Assembly (NCBI RefSeq): GCF_000471905.2
Contig: NW_006499705.1
Coordinates: 1,247,562-1,311,561 of the forward strand
Direction: 5' to 3'
Source: Amborella trichopoda
Taxonomy: Eukaryota; Streptophyta; Magnoliopsida; Amborellales; Amborellaceae
Length of the DNA: 64,000 nt
The notes below the pieces were generated by a model that saw nothing but the letters and a program-made list of their open reading frames with translations, had not been told where the DNA came from and made no database searches. Shown in pieces: positions 1 through 12,200 of the stretch. Position 1 is the first letter of the stretch; every line of letters starts with the position of its first letter. Made by a program: the position numbers and the translations under genes.

Positions 1-297
1 GAACTAGCGACGTACGACGTACAACCTCGTACTTTCATGCTCACACTAACACTATAGAGCCGAGTTATCACTTCATCAGAGAAATCTCTTATCATATGCT
101 ATTTCTATAGTATTTGTTCCTTCATCACATCATATTACACGTTCACCAAAGCATTGAATAGACGCCAAACAACTTAGAGTCAATAAAGAAGACTCTCAAT
201 GCACCAATAGCATGTCGCTTGAAGGGGTGGTTAAGAGAGATAGTAGCATAATATAGTCCTTACCCAATGGGTAATATAGTCCTTCTAATTCTTTTTG

Positions 298-331
<34 letters not shown>

Positions 332-425
332 ATTGTAAATGTAGATTATAGTGTATGAAGTGCGTTTTTCTTCTTCTTCTCTTTCTCTGTCAAAGTTCCC
401 AATCTAGGATTTTCTATTCTTAACA
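1..425 (+). mobile_element. 3' end of an old Ty1/Copia element (RNase H tail plus LTR)
   Basis: This stretch aligns by eye with the 3' end of the Copia element at 38602-43612. It has the end of the RNase H region, the short spacer, a purine-rich tract near 220-228 and an LTR at about 229-425 that ends in TAACA like the other copy. The element runs off the left edge of the window. It is a broken fossil, clearly more diverged than the 38602 copy, and an AT microsatellite (301-328) has grown inside the LTR. Confidence 0.8.
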
Positions 426-720
426 CAAACTACTTCTCTCTAGAAAGATCTTGAAAGGATAAACCCCACTTAAATTTAAACTCTAAACAATCTTAGCATA
501 AACATTAGTTCAAATTTGAAACGAAATTGACTCAAGTATAAGCTAGGTTCAGATTTGAACTGAAACCAACTCGAGATGTAGCAACTTCCAACTCGGATTT
601 ATTTCTTTTCCTTGGCCAGTGGCGGTCACACTTGTGTGCAAATGAGTGCACTTGCTTTCAGATGATGCAGCTTTGTGATGGTGAATCCTTTTGACATGAG
701 ATTTTACAAGCCGATAGACT
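426..720. other. Unassigned spacer
   Basis: No gene or repeat boundary is recognised between the Copia LTR and the LINE fragment. A few short AT-rich direct repeats are the only structure seen. Confidence 0.5.
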
Positions 721-721
721 C

Positions 722-1257
722 AAATTGAACTTCGATGAAAGTTCAGTGGCTAATCCAGGCCTGGCAGAGGTGGGTGGTATCATTCGTGACTGCCTAGGAA
801 ATATATTGTTAAAGTACTCGGGTCCAGCTGGGAATATCACGGCAAATGAGGCGGAGTTGAGATCATTGCTTCAAGGTGTTAAATTAAGTAAGCAATTTAA
901 CAAACCAGTTATGGTAGAAAGGGATTCACTTAATGTAATTGAGTGGATAACGAGAGAAGTTGATTTCCCTTGGCTTTTACATAGTTTAGTAAGAGAAGTA
1001 AATGTGGAATGTGAAGATCTGACAGTGAGGTTTGGTCATGCTTCTCGTGAATCAAATATAAAGCCGATCGACTTGCTAAGAAGGCATTGCTTTGGTGAGT
1101 TTAATTGTTGTTATTTTGTGATTGCTTTTGTTTTTGAACTTTTTTTTGTTTTGATATTACGATTGTAATAACTGGTTTCTGGGCTTTTTGGCTCAAGTAT
1201 TTTGATGTTTGAGTTTATGATGATATGATTGGTTAAATATTTCTCAAAAAAAGAAAG
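722..1257 (+). mobile_element. L1-type LINE 3' end with RNase H-like (RVT_3) domain
   Basis: The frame from about 719 reads LKLNFDESSVANPG, the usual start of the RNase H domain found at the C-terminus of plant L1 LINEs and in free-standing RVT_3 proteins. The acidic positions are visible: D in NFDES, E in NEAEL and D in ERDSL, where most relatives have EGDSL. The domain ends near 1105 in the HASRESN block, where plant copies usually go on to a D-x-LA motif; here it reads IDLLRR. The frame closes at 1168. A T-rich 3' UTR follows and ends in a short A-rich tail near 1240-1257. No reverse transcriptase lies upstream, so this is a 5'-truncated LINE copy. An expressed host RNase H-like gene is less likely, because no promoter or start context is evident. 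Confidence 0.7.
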
Positions 1258-2319
1258 ACTTAAAGATGAAACAATTTCCAAATTTCACTCCAAATAGATT
1301 ATTAACTAGTGAGATGATTAGCTGAAGTTGAACCATTTATGCTTTTGACTTTGTCAATAAATCAACGTTTTGTGGGCCCAACCGATTTCATCGTAAAGGA
1401 TTATAAACCTTGAAATTTTGATATTCTTGTAGAGGAGTTTATCAGGAACACATCCACAAAATTTGGTGAGAAAACTCTACATATATATATATATATAGGA
1501 AATTTGGTGAGAAAACGCCATATATATTGGGAGACATCTTAGACTGGTGGTGAGGCTGTTGAATAGTTTTGAAGCTCATGTTGCACTTCCAACTGCTTTT
1601 TCATGAGAGATCTTTGGGCCACCACCTTCCCTTAGACGATGGGATCTCGATTCAGGAACCCATTCAAGTCTTTGAAAACAATTCCTTATAGATTTATAAA
1701 ATCCCAATTTTAGTGGTCAAGGATCATATTGCTTGATAAAAATGTTCCTGGCAGCAAGTGGATATAAGCCTTGGCTTCCTTAGTGTGTGAATGAAGGGTC
1801 AAATTATCTCCAAATAAGCTGAAACTTCAAGAAGAGTCTCCCCATGCCTCACATAGGATATCTAAGACGTTTCAAATCAATCCCAAACATCATGAAGGGA
1901 CCGATGGTCAAGCCCTGGCTTCAGGTGGGTTCGGAGATGTATCAAATGAAGTCCGAATCGTATGAAATATAGTGCCTTGCTATGAACAGCTCCAGAGTTT
2001 CATCATATTCTCATATCATCGGATGGGTTTTCACAAGGACAGGTAGCATAAGCCCCTCTCGACGAACGATGGACCTCCAGACACATCCAATCTTATCCAA
2101 ACTTCCCTGAATTTGGTGGAGAGGAATATAAAGGATTTGGGAATGTATATCCCAAAGTTTGGTCTAAATTTCAGATTCCCTGTTACTGATTGGTCATTGT
2201 GATATGTATGGTAACCAGCTGCTAGGCTTTTTAGGGCATATTGCACATAAACTTTGGTCTAAATATCCGTTCTTGCTGGTCAGGTCTTGCACTGGTCTAT
2301 TGCACATAAGATAAGATAG
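1258..2319. other. Intergenic, no gene seen
   Basis: Only short unconvincing frames occur. There is an AT microsatellite at about 1476-1497, with a short duplicated phrase (AATTTGGTGAGAAAAC) on each side of it. Nothing else is recognised. Confidence 0.5.
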
Positions 2320-2700
2320 TGCCTAAAAGATGGTGTTTACCCTCGAGTATTTTAGTATCTCAAATTTTGGGGATGCAACCTGTTCAACTTATAGATCAAC
2401 CTCAATAAAAAAGATTCCGAATTGTACCTTATATGCACTTGAAAAAAATAATGTTTCTAGACTAAACAGAGACATTCAATTTTTAGATGTTGAGATCAAA
2501 GTGTTAAAAAACTCAAATTTCGAAAAAAAAATTTAGATTAACTATCTTCTGATTTTAAGTGTTTCCCAAAATTTTAGATTGAAAAAATTCCTCCCAATTG
2601 GGTCTTCTGGTTGAGGGAGTAGAAATAATCTAAGCATAGTATATGTGCTCCTAAGCTAATTTTTAATGAGAAGTGCACAACCCAAATAGTGAGATAGGTT
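2320..2700. repeat. Dispersed repeat R, copy 1 (matches 38260-38601)
   Basis: The phrases CAAATTTTGGGGATG, CCTCAATAAA, TATGCACTTGAAAAAA and CCAAAATTTTAGATTGAAAA occur in the same order and spacing at 38290-38530. The copies are well diverged. This copy lacks the Copia insertion, and at 2634-2645 it reads GCATAGTATATG, which is what the 38.6 kb site should have looked like before insertion. The class of the repeat is unknown; no terminal inverted repeats were found. Confidence 0.7.
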
Positions 2701-3008
2701 CACTATTGGTCACAAGTTAGAGAGATTAAGATTGTCTATAAAAAGATTATTTATCTTTTGTACATGAAAGTTATAATCGTTATTGTCCTTTAAATTTCAA
2801 AACAAGTGATTATAAGAGTGCCATTAAATACACAAGAAAAAAAAATTAGACTTCGTAACTTATGATGATTGTGACCTTTATATACAAAAAGATAAACAAT
2901 CTCTTTATTTATAATTCAAAACAATAAACACAGAAATTCAACTAAAAGAAACAAATGCAAAGAGTTATGTGGAGAGAGAAAGGCCCCTCTAACATACACC
3001 CCACTTGT

Positions 3009-6000
3009 TTACAGCGAAGTAGGGAGCACAACAAGGTCCTGTTCACATCGGGTGCACAAAAATATGGTAGGAATCACATCATCACCGTCCACTCTCGAGC
3101 ACCTCGCGTGTTGCCAAACCTCACATACATCACAACACACCATTCTCTCTCCATCCTCCTCTCTCGCTCCGCACAAGCAATCCACCACCCCTCCCTTCTC
3201 TCTCTTCCCCTCGCACCACACCGAGCCACCAGGCACCCTCCCCCGTGCCACCACCTCGTGCCCAGACTTGACCATCCGACCCACTGGGTCCGAGGCTCTC
3301 GCACCCACCACCTCGGCCACGAAAATACCCCTCAATCCAAAATAAATTTCACCGAAAGCGCTCTCCAACTCTCTCTTCAAATCCCCAACACTCGCCCTCG
3401 CTGGAATCGATACGAACTCGGCCGGAATCACAACTGACTCGGCCGAAACTCTTGCTCCCGAAATTTCGCCATCCGCCGAAATGTCGCCGTTCTCGAGTGA
3501 AACAGAGCACAAAACCCGAACCATGGCTCCTTCATGGCTCGATCCGCCCCTGTCCGTGGCGGCTTCGTAATCTTTGACCAAGTGTTTGGCGTCGAGCACT
3601 GCCCTTACCGCCTCTTTGATTGCCGGGAGATGGATTCCAGTCGCCGGAAAACCAGAATTCCGGCCGTTATCCCTGAGCACGTTCTTGTACAAATAGGCCA
3701 GGTCCTTGGCCACCTGGGACCTCGAAATCTGAGAGTGCGCCATCTTCACCCCTGAAATATAGTTTTCCGGCCCTGAAAACGGATTCCGGCAAAGATCCTC
3801 GAGCCTATATTCGAGCACTTTAGTCACAGGATTCAGGACTCGTCTTATGACTCGATCTCCGATTACTTGATTTCCGAGTGCTTTGAGAACAAAATCCAAA
3901 AGCCCTGTATCCCCTACATAAGCTCGAGCCGAGTCTCTAACCTCTTGCCTTGAAACCCATCGATTTTTAGCCTGGTTTAGGGCTTCGATAATAACACAGG
4001 TAGCCATTTCCAGGCGCTTCGCCGACCATCTACAGGCAGTTGCTGGCGCCGGGAATCCATTTTCCGGCGACGAAAGGCAGTTTTCTGACGACGAAAAGCT
4101 GTTTTCAGGCAGCTTAGAGTGGAGGTCAAGGAGCAGTTTGAAGAGGTCGGATAGGGTTTGCAAGGGAGAGGGAGAGAAGGGCTGGTAACGAGAGAGGAGG
4201 AGGGGAAGGTGGACGAGGGCTAGGGTTAGGTTTTGGAGGGGGGTTGAGCGCAGGGCGTGGAGAGCCTTGAGGTAGGCGTGGTGGGTGAGGTTGAACGAGC
4301 CACGGACGAAGCGATAGGACCAGCGACCGAACCATGGCTCGCCGTCGGCCACACCGTGGAGCAGGCGCAGGTGCATGCGCCGCGTCTTAGCCTCGTCCAC
4401 TAGGCTGATCTTCCTGCACTAATCCCGTTTATCACAAGAGGCGACAAGCCATCCCAGGTTAATTAGCGGGTATTTGTTAAGGAAATCACTTTCAATGGTT
4501 AAGGTTTGCAACACCCGGGCCTGCTCTAGTCCAGCCCTAGCCCTGATCCTAGCCCGGTCCTTGCGCGGTAGAGCCAGGCCGGGCTGAAAACAAATGAAGA
4601 ACGACAGGACAAAAAAGCAATAAAAAACGAGGGTCAGGTTGGTTGGGTTGAATGGACCACAAGGTCCTACTTTTTTTTTGACCGGGCTCCCGACCCATTG
4701 CCAGCTCTACAAATCGTAGACATGAGGGTTTAAAAAACAGCAATCCGGATTGGGAGCCAAAGGGGCTAGGTTGTTTCCCCCAAAATATCGGGAATCGGCC
4801 CATCATTCGCTCTATGAACCAGTCGGTTCCGGTAAGTTCTCTAACAGAGTTGGCTTGGTTATGTCAGATAACTGACCTCACCTTTTATATTTTAAATTTT
4901 TCAAATTTTTTGTTGTCCAAATTCTTTTAATTAACTCGGACATAACTGATTTTCTTGATAGGCGATCCGGGTCACCGATCTATTTTTCTAAACTTTGGTG
5001 GATGTGCTTATCTTTCTTTTTAATGGAGATTTATCCAAATATATCAAAATTTCAATTATTTAGCATTTTATCCTAAGCATATTTTGATAAATTTCAAAAC
5101 CCATTTTGATGTTTGAAATTTGATCATTGAACTTGGATCATAAAATACGAATAAGACGTTAAGAATATAAATCTTAGGTGTAGTTTGATACATTCTCTTT
5201 TTTTAATCTAAAGAAAACAATAAATCGTTCACTTCTATGTTGTTTTTCTTCACTGCTCTTTTTCTCCCCAAGGCAGGAAAAACCGCCAAAAATTTTCTCA
5301 GCGACAAGTTGTTAATATTTACTTACGGGATTGTTTCCTATAAGACCATTTAATTTAGTACAAAAAGGTCAAAATCAGGATTAATCATTAGATGCCAAAT
5401 TAAAAAGATGAAAATGTGTTACAAAATTCACGAAATCTTGTTTTGAACGTTGTGCCTAAACAATGACAAAATTCTGAACAATCCATTTCAAATCTAACGG
5501 TCAATGGTGATTTTAACTTCGATGTATAAAAATTCAGTGGTCTTATTTACAATATTGGCCATGCTATGGAATCACAATCTACACTCTTCCATTATTCACA
5601 TTTGATGGCTTAGATGATGTAAAGGTGCCATAGGAAATTTATTTGTGCTCTTTGGATATAATCGTTATGGGTGTGTCACGAAGTTCAAAAAAAAAATTTA
5701 AAATTTTGATTCAAAGTCAAGACACTCTTACACCCACCTAATTGGGAATCTGATGGACAATGAATATTTGCTACCTCCTTGTACTAACAACGGCGGATCA
5801 TTCCTTCCAAGCAACCTACATTTAGCTACTATAAGGGCCTATTTAATTATGGCGATAAATTCATGTGCACCACAAATTCTACCGTGTGAAAAGAATAATG
5901 GAATTGAAAAATTTGAAGAGTGGAGAGTTTTTCAAAGCATGAAACGAAGTCGTCTACTTCTGGATTCCTTTTTTATTTATCTAGGGAGATTGCTCATTTC

Positions 6001-9000
6001 TGCCTTTTGATAAAAAAAACAAAAATATGGGATGGAAATTTTTTAGTTAAAATTTATTTTTTTTATTTTGAACCCAAACTACATAAATCATTTTTCTCCC
6101 CACAACCTAAAAAAATAACTTTCTTGTCGAATCCCCCATCTCTCTCTCTAATTCAACATACACTCTGTCTTCTACCTTACGCTCTCTTCTTCCTCTAAGA
6201 AGTCTTTATATATTTGTTTCTCATATATATCTTTGTTCCTGTACATAGATATCTCGTCTATCTTGCACTAGCCTTTTTTTTTTTTTTTCTTCTCTCTATA
6301 TGTGCCATATTTTTCTCTTTAGAGATCCTTTTTCATTTCACTCCTTTTCTAGGTACAAATGTATTTCTTGTCTCTATGAAAACCATTGTTAGCAAAATCG
6401 GCCATTCGGAACTGGCTAGTTAGCTAGGAACCGCTAGGGTTCCGAGTCCCATTAGGAGCAGTTTTGGGGATCTCCTAGCTTAGGGTATAACCCCATAAAA
6501 TTTCAGGCCCAAAACCGGCCGGTTATGGATCGAATCGGCCGTGTTTTGGTCAAACCGGCCGGTTTTTCAACTAACCGAAATGGTTAATGAATATAACAGA
6601 TTTCATGAACAATTAGCATAATAGCCTATTACTTTCAATTGAAGCCGGTATTTGATGCAGGAATTCACATGTCAATTTTTCAGCTCATTTTATTCTTTAT
6701 TTTGCCATTTGTTTTTGTATTTTTCATGCTTTGTGGTTATAAAACACTATTTATTGTCTGTAAAACAAGAAAATTTGAATCCAATATTGAAAAATCAAGA
6801 GATTTTGTAGACTGAAATGGTGAATTTTCACGCCTTTTGAAATTATCACCATTTCATCAATACCACCTTCAATAGCCAATGGTTTTTGCTGAAATTTTAG
6901 GGTTTTTAATCCTAATCGAATCATCTACCATATACCTCTTTCAATTTGTTTAGAAAACAAAAGATCGGGGGTTGATTTTGGCCCGAAAAGCTGTTGCTCG
7001 AAGAACCTATGTTTCATCCCAAAAAATAGAATTTAGATCAATTTTTTGGTCTTTCTTATCAAATTGATTTGTGTATTTTGATTATCAAGGCTTCATGTAT
7101 CACATAAACTAAGTATGCTTATTTATTATTGAGTAAATATTTTTATATGAATTTTTTTCTTGCTCGATTTCACATATCTGGATTTTTCATGATTTTTTCA
7201 ATTAAATAAAACATACTTAATATTCTTTTTTATGATTTTTGGTGCATTTGAAAGGGTGATCGAAGCCTTTACTTTCTAGTTCTTGTGTGTTGATTTGTTT
7301 GATTATCCAAACATTAAAGGTCATTTCTTGTTTGAAATGTTACTTGATTTTAGGAGTTTTTGAAAAATCAATCTTTCATAAAAAAAAAGTATTTTACATA
7401 ATAAAATTATTATTATTTATTAATATGGGAAGTGTTTTTCGATTTTTCTTAATAAAATAATATTTTTTGATAAATTATTTATTCTGATAAAATATATTGT
7501 TTTGATTTATATGATAAAACCTAGATGTATCGGCCTCTCTACCTTGTGACATCTTGTCTGTTACTGATGAAATTCTAGATGGACATGTAAAAATTGGTGG
7601 ATCAATTTCTTTTCTATTGTTTCTAATTGTGATTAGTAGTATCTTGAAGTAGTGTAAAACTTGAAACTGAAATGCGTAAATATATATGTATGCTGATATT
7701 TTTGTAGTAATAAGCATAGACTAATGTCATTGTCAAAAAAAAAAAAGCATAGGCTAATATAATATTTATGCCTAGTTGTAACACCTAAATATATAAATTG
7801 CATATTTACAATGGGGTAATACATTTGTGGTAAGGTGTTGTAAACTTAGTATCAGATTTCATTCTAGAAACAAAAAGATTTATGTGAGCTGCTTAGGATC
7901 ATGTACAGGGCCATAGTATTCAAATATTACTTTATATAAAAAGTTGTTTCAATTTTTTTTTGTAAGATAAATGTATGTAATAAGATAGGAAAGAGTTTAT
8001 ATAAGAATGCAACCTTATAATGTAGAACTATGGATGCACCTCAAAAGTCCATAGGAAAATGTAGTTTTAATGTTGAAAAACCCTTTGATTTATCATCTCA
8101 ACATCGAGATGTATGATCATGAAAAATTAAGTCTCATAAATAGTGCATTTTACAACATATTATCTACACCGTCCGTTTTCAAGATTTTCATATGTTTATA
8201 GATTTACTTGATTTTAACTATTTTGAAATTCAAAATTTTATAATTAGATATAAAAATAAATTTTGAGATAATCTAAAGAACATTTTACATCAAAATTATA
8301 TATTGTGATAAAATTTGAAAGTGCACCGTAGTGGGATTGTTACGGTTGCAACTGTATGGAAACCACACCCAATAAGATGTTATAGGAAACCACAGCCAAT
8401 AAGATATTATACATTTAATCTAAAGTTTTTCGTTTTTTTATTTTTTTATTTGTTTTGTAAGGTTTTTGTACCCATTAATATATATATATATATATATATA
8501 TATCCTTGTTCATATGGTAGACTAATACTATGCTTTTTCCTTTCCCAAAAAGCATTGGGATGTTCACTACATATAGAGGTTTCTATTTGTTTTTGAATTG
8601 ATTGAATCTTTTGTTGAATCAAAGGTTCTTGTATTTGTTCTTCTATATACTTATATTTAATTTCTTGTTTTAAAGTGTAAAGAAATTTTTCTTTATTCTG
8701 TAACTGACTTTTAACATTATTAATTTCTTTTAATTTTGGTTTATGAATAAAGTCAAAGTGTATTGGTACATTTTGATAATTCTATCCTAATCTTGTCATA
8801 GATGCGAAACCTTTACATGATAGATTAAAAAAGAATCATCCACCTTGGACAAATATCCATACTAAAACAGTTCTACTAATTAAACAAAAGGTCAAAACAT
8901 TGTTTGTCTTTCTCTTCCTCATCCTACTGCTTTCAAGATAATAGAATGTGATGCTTCAGAAATAGGTTTGGGTGGTATTCTCAAACAACGCATTGATAAT

Positions 9001-9161
9001 CAGGAACAACTACTCAGGTATACCTCGAAAGCCTGGAACCCAACCCAGAAAAACTATTCTATGGTGAAAAAAGAATTATTAGCCATTGTTCATTGTGTTA
9101 TAAAATTTCAAAGTGATATTCTCAATCAACAATTTCTCATACGCACTGACTGCAAAGCAGC

Positions 9162-9202
<41 letters not shown>

Positions 9203-12200
9203 ACTTAACCGATTAGTCCGGTTAACCGCCCCAGTTAGTCTGGTTCGGCTTCTAACCCCTCCCAGCCCTATGTCTGGTTAACCGTTCCAGTTAGATTTTG
9301 CGAACATTGATGGAGACATTCAATAAAAATAAGTAGAACTGTATTTCTATGGTTCCATACAAATGCCATCTAAATAACAAAAAATCATTTTACAGGAATA
9401 TTTTTAGCAAGAAAAGTATTTCCTATAAAGAATAATATGCAATGAGACTAGTTACCTTTGGTACAAGGTGCTCATAATTAATATTCACTATTGGATATGA
9501 AATTGGATGGCTGTATTTATTCTATTGACCAAACTCAAACTTCAAAAAAAATTTCTTGAATTTTGTGACACACCTAAACTATCAAATTTCAAATCGGATG
9601 GTAATAAGTAATTGTGATATCCTTGTATCAAAAGGTGATTTATGAATATAAATAATAAATAATTGAAATTTCAATTTAAAAGTCCTTATATACATGCTTT
9701 TCTCATGGATATATCATTGTTTTCAGGTGTGGTTTGTACAAGGCTGAGGCTCGAAACAATCAGCGCACCTTCAGATACTGTCAAAAGATGTTATTTCAAT
9801 ACTGGAAATATTTGTGATAGGCTGAAAATTTATTTTCATCTCTAATTAGAAAATTTAAAACTTCGAAAGTAGTGTAGATCGAGCAGATCCATGAACACTT
9901 GAAAATCTTGAAAATTGACAGTCTGAAAATACATTACAAGATGGACTATTTCTAAGACTTAAAATCTATTTTTTCTCGTATCCATACATCTTGAGGTCGA
10001 AATGATCAATTTGAAGACTTTTTGCTTCAAAATAACCTCTTTTAATGAACTTTTGAAATGCACCGTAAATTGATTGTTTAAAGCCTCAGCTTTATATAAA
10101 CTTTTTCCCTTTTTTTGTACCCTCCAGAGAGTATCAATGAGTGGCATTAGCACGATTCGAAACTTTACGTAAAGGGGTACTACTACTACGACCCAGCCCC
10201 TTCCCTAACAACGCAGCCTATATCGAATGTCACAAGCATGATTTTGAGTTATGAGCAACGCAACTAGAGTTTGAACCAACAACTTTAAGGTAAAAAATCA
10301 ACTCTCAACTGAACCATGGGCTGAAATCCATCGAACTTTAAGTGTCTGAAAAAGTAAAGATCATTTTCCTTTAAAAAAAAACAAAAAAAACAAAAAACAA
10401 AAAACAAAAAAAAAGAAACAGAAAATTTGGACTGACCTTATCCGTAAAGTTGTGCACAGCCTGTCCCAGAAGTCCATAATTTGGTGTCCTGAGACAAATT
10501 CGGAGCCCATCTCTTTTCCATTTAGGCATAGCAAATGCCCAAACCCATTCAAGTGGACCACGCCATGCATTAGGTGGGTCCCACATGGCTCTCTTGTGTT
10601 TAAACACGTTTGTATAAAAGTATCATCGCACGTGCTGATTTCCTTGAAGGGCACCACGAAGTGGTATTTCTTGCTAGAGATTGGATGGTTACCCCATCCT
10701 AAACAAAAACAACAACCAAAATAAACTCTTAAATCATGCAACAAGGGAATGTTATATGCCCCACCCGTCTTCTTGTGCCGATCCTCATATCTGTATCATC
10801 CAATTATTTTTTATGGTCCATAAACGAGATTTACATATGGATATAATTTTATTTTTTATATTTAAAAATAGTCTCATGCATTTCGTATTTTACAATTAAA
10901 TCTCATTTTTAAAACATAAAGTATAATTCAATTTTATTTCCTTTTTAATACATCAAATATAACTCAAATTTGATATGTTCATAATTTTTCACCATTACAT
11001 ACTCGTAAAAAATATTTTTAAAATTAATTTAAAATAAATAAATTATTGAATTACCCCTTTTACATTATTTTTAAAATATTTTTTATAAGTTTACATTAAT
11101 AAGAAGTACGTATATACCAAATTTGAGCATAATTCGATAGAGAGAAAAGAAAAAATTAAAATACACTTTATATTCTAACAAATGGGACTTGAATATAAAA
11201 TATGAAAGTTATAAGTCTATTTTTCAAATATAAAAAATAAAATAAAATTTATTTGTAATTTCTCCTTTAGTTCATTAGAGCCCACATAAAAGTTGTGTCC
11301 TGGGATAATATTAGGTATCAAATTTTTCTACAATTTCTTGATTTTTTTTTTTTTGTTTTTGAAACTACACTAAGGGCATTGACCATCCATTCGATAACGG
11401 TAGGGATAAACGGATATTTCTCTTTTGTTGTTTCGTGATGTTATTTTTGGGATAGGAATATGTAGCCATGCTAGAACGCTACGACACATCCTCCCTTTCT
11501 TATCTTCACTGGACCCTGACACTATAGCGCGAGTCTGGCTCATGTCCCTCAAAAGTTGTCCCAGCTTTGACAGGGCCAGGGAGAACTTGACACAAGGCTA
11601 GCCTTGGCCCGATCTGGGCTGGGCTTCCTGGACTCAAAGATAAGAAATAAATAAATAAGTCAGGCAGTACCAGCCCAGGCTTCGCATACCTGGCATCAGG
11701 CTACATTGTCGCCAAGGCCCTACTCTTTTTAGGCCTGCCGACGCAGCTTGCCCTTTTCAACTCCATCTCTCTCATTTTTATGGGTAAGTGAGGAGAGAAT
11801 TGTTACCTTTGAACTTAAAACAGCGTTGCAAATTGTCAAGCGCTGACCAATTAAGCTCGGGCTCTTTTTTCCGTATCCCTCTCTCATTGCACACATGCAT
11901 TTTTTCATAAAATTTTTCCCACGTGTGAAACCCATTACACCGTAAATAATACCATGCAATGTACTGACGCCGTAATTCTACATTAGAGCAAGATTAGCTC
12001 CTTATACGGACGGCAAAGATATAAGGCTAGCATATAGTCCTCTAATCCACACCGTCCATAGCACACAAAAACAACAAGGCAAATATGTTGCATTTACCTA
12101 CGAATTTGCAGTGATCGCAATGGGGATTGAGCGACCTCTCCACCTCCTCCTCCACCACTATCAGAGACACACGTGCGGGCGCCCTATCGTATGGCTCCAA

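Larger units (their letters stand above)
6384..9309. mobile_element. hAT-like non-autonomous DNA transposon (2.9 kb, nested)
   Basis: The left end reads CATTGTTAGCAAAATC and the right end, complemented, reads CAATGTTCGCAAAATC: 14 of 16 positions agree. Both ends are followed inward by CGG/CTGG-rich sequence. The flanking 8 bp are ATGAAAAC (6376-6383) and ATGGAGAC (9310-9317), 6 of 8 alike, fitting an aged 8-bp hAT target duplication. No transposase frame is visible. A Mutator-type MITE (7988-8370) and a pararetrovirus fragment (8575-9170) lie inside. It sits in intron 2 of the PHD gene. An alternative is two unrelated element ends that happen to face each other. Confidence 0.55.

Noticed and set aside
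2031-2246. 71-codon minus-strand frame
   Set aside because: No motif, no neighbours, within chance length.
2955-3437. Plus-strand frames opposite the PHD last exon
   Set aside because: They are the complement of a well-supported coding exon and match no family.
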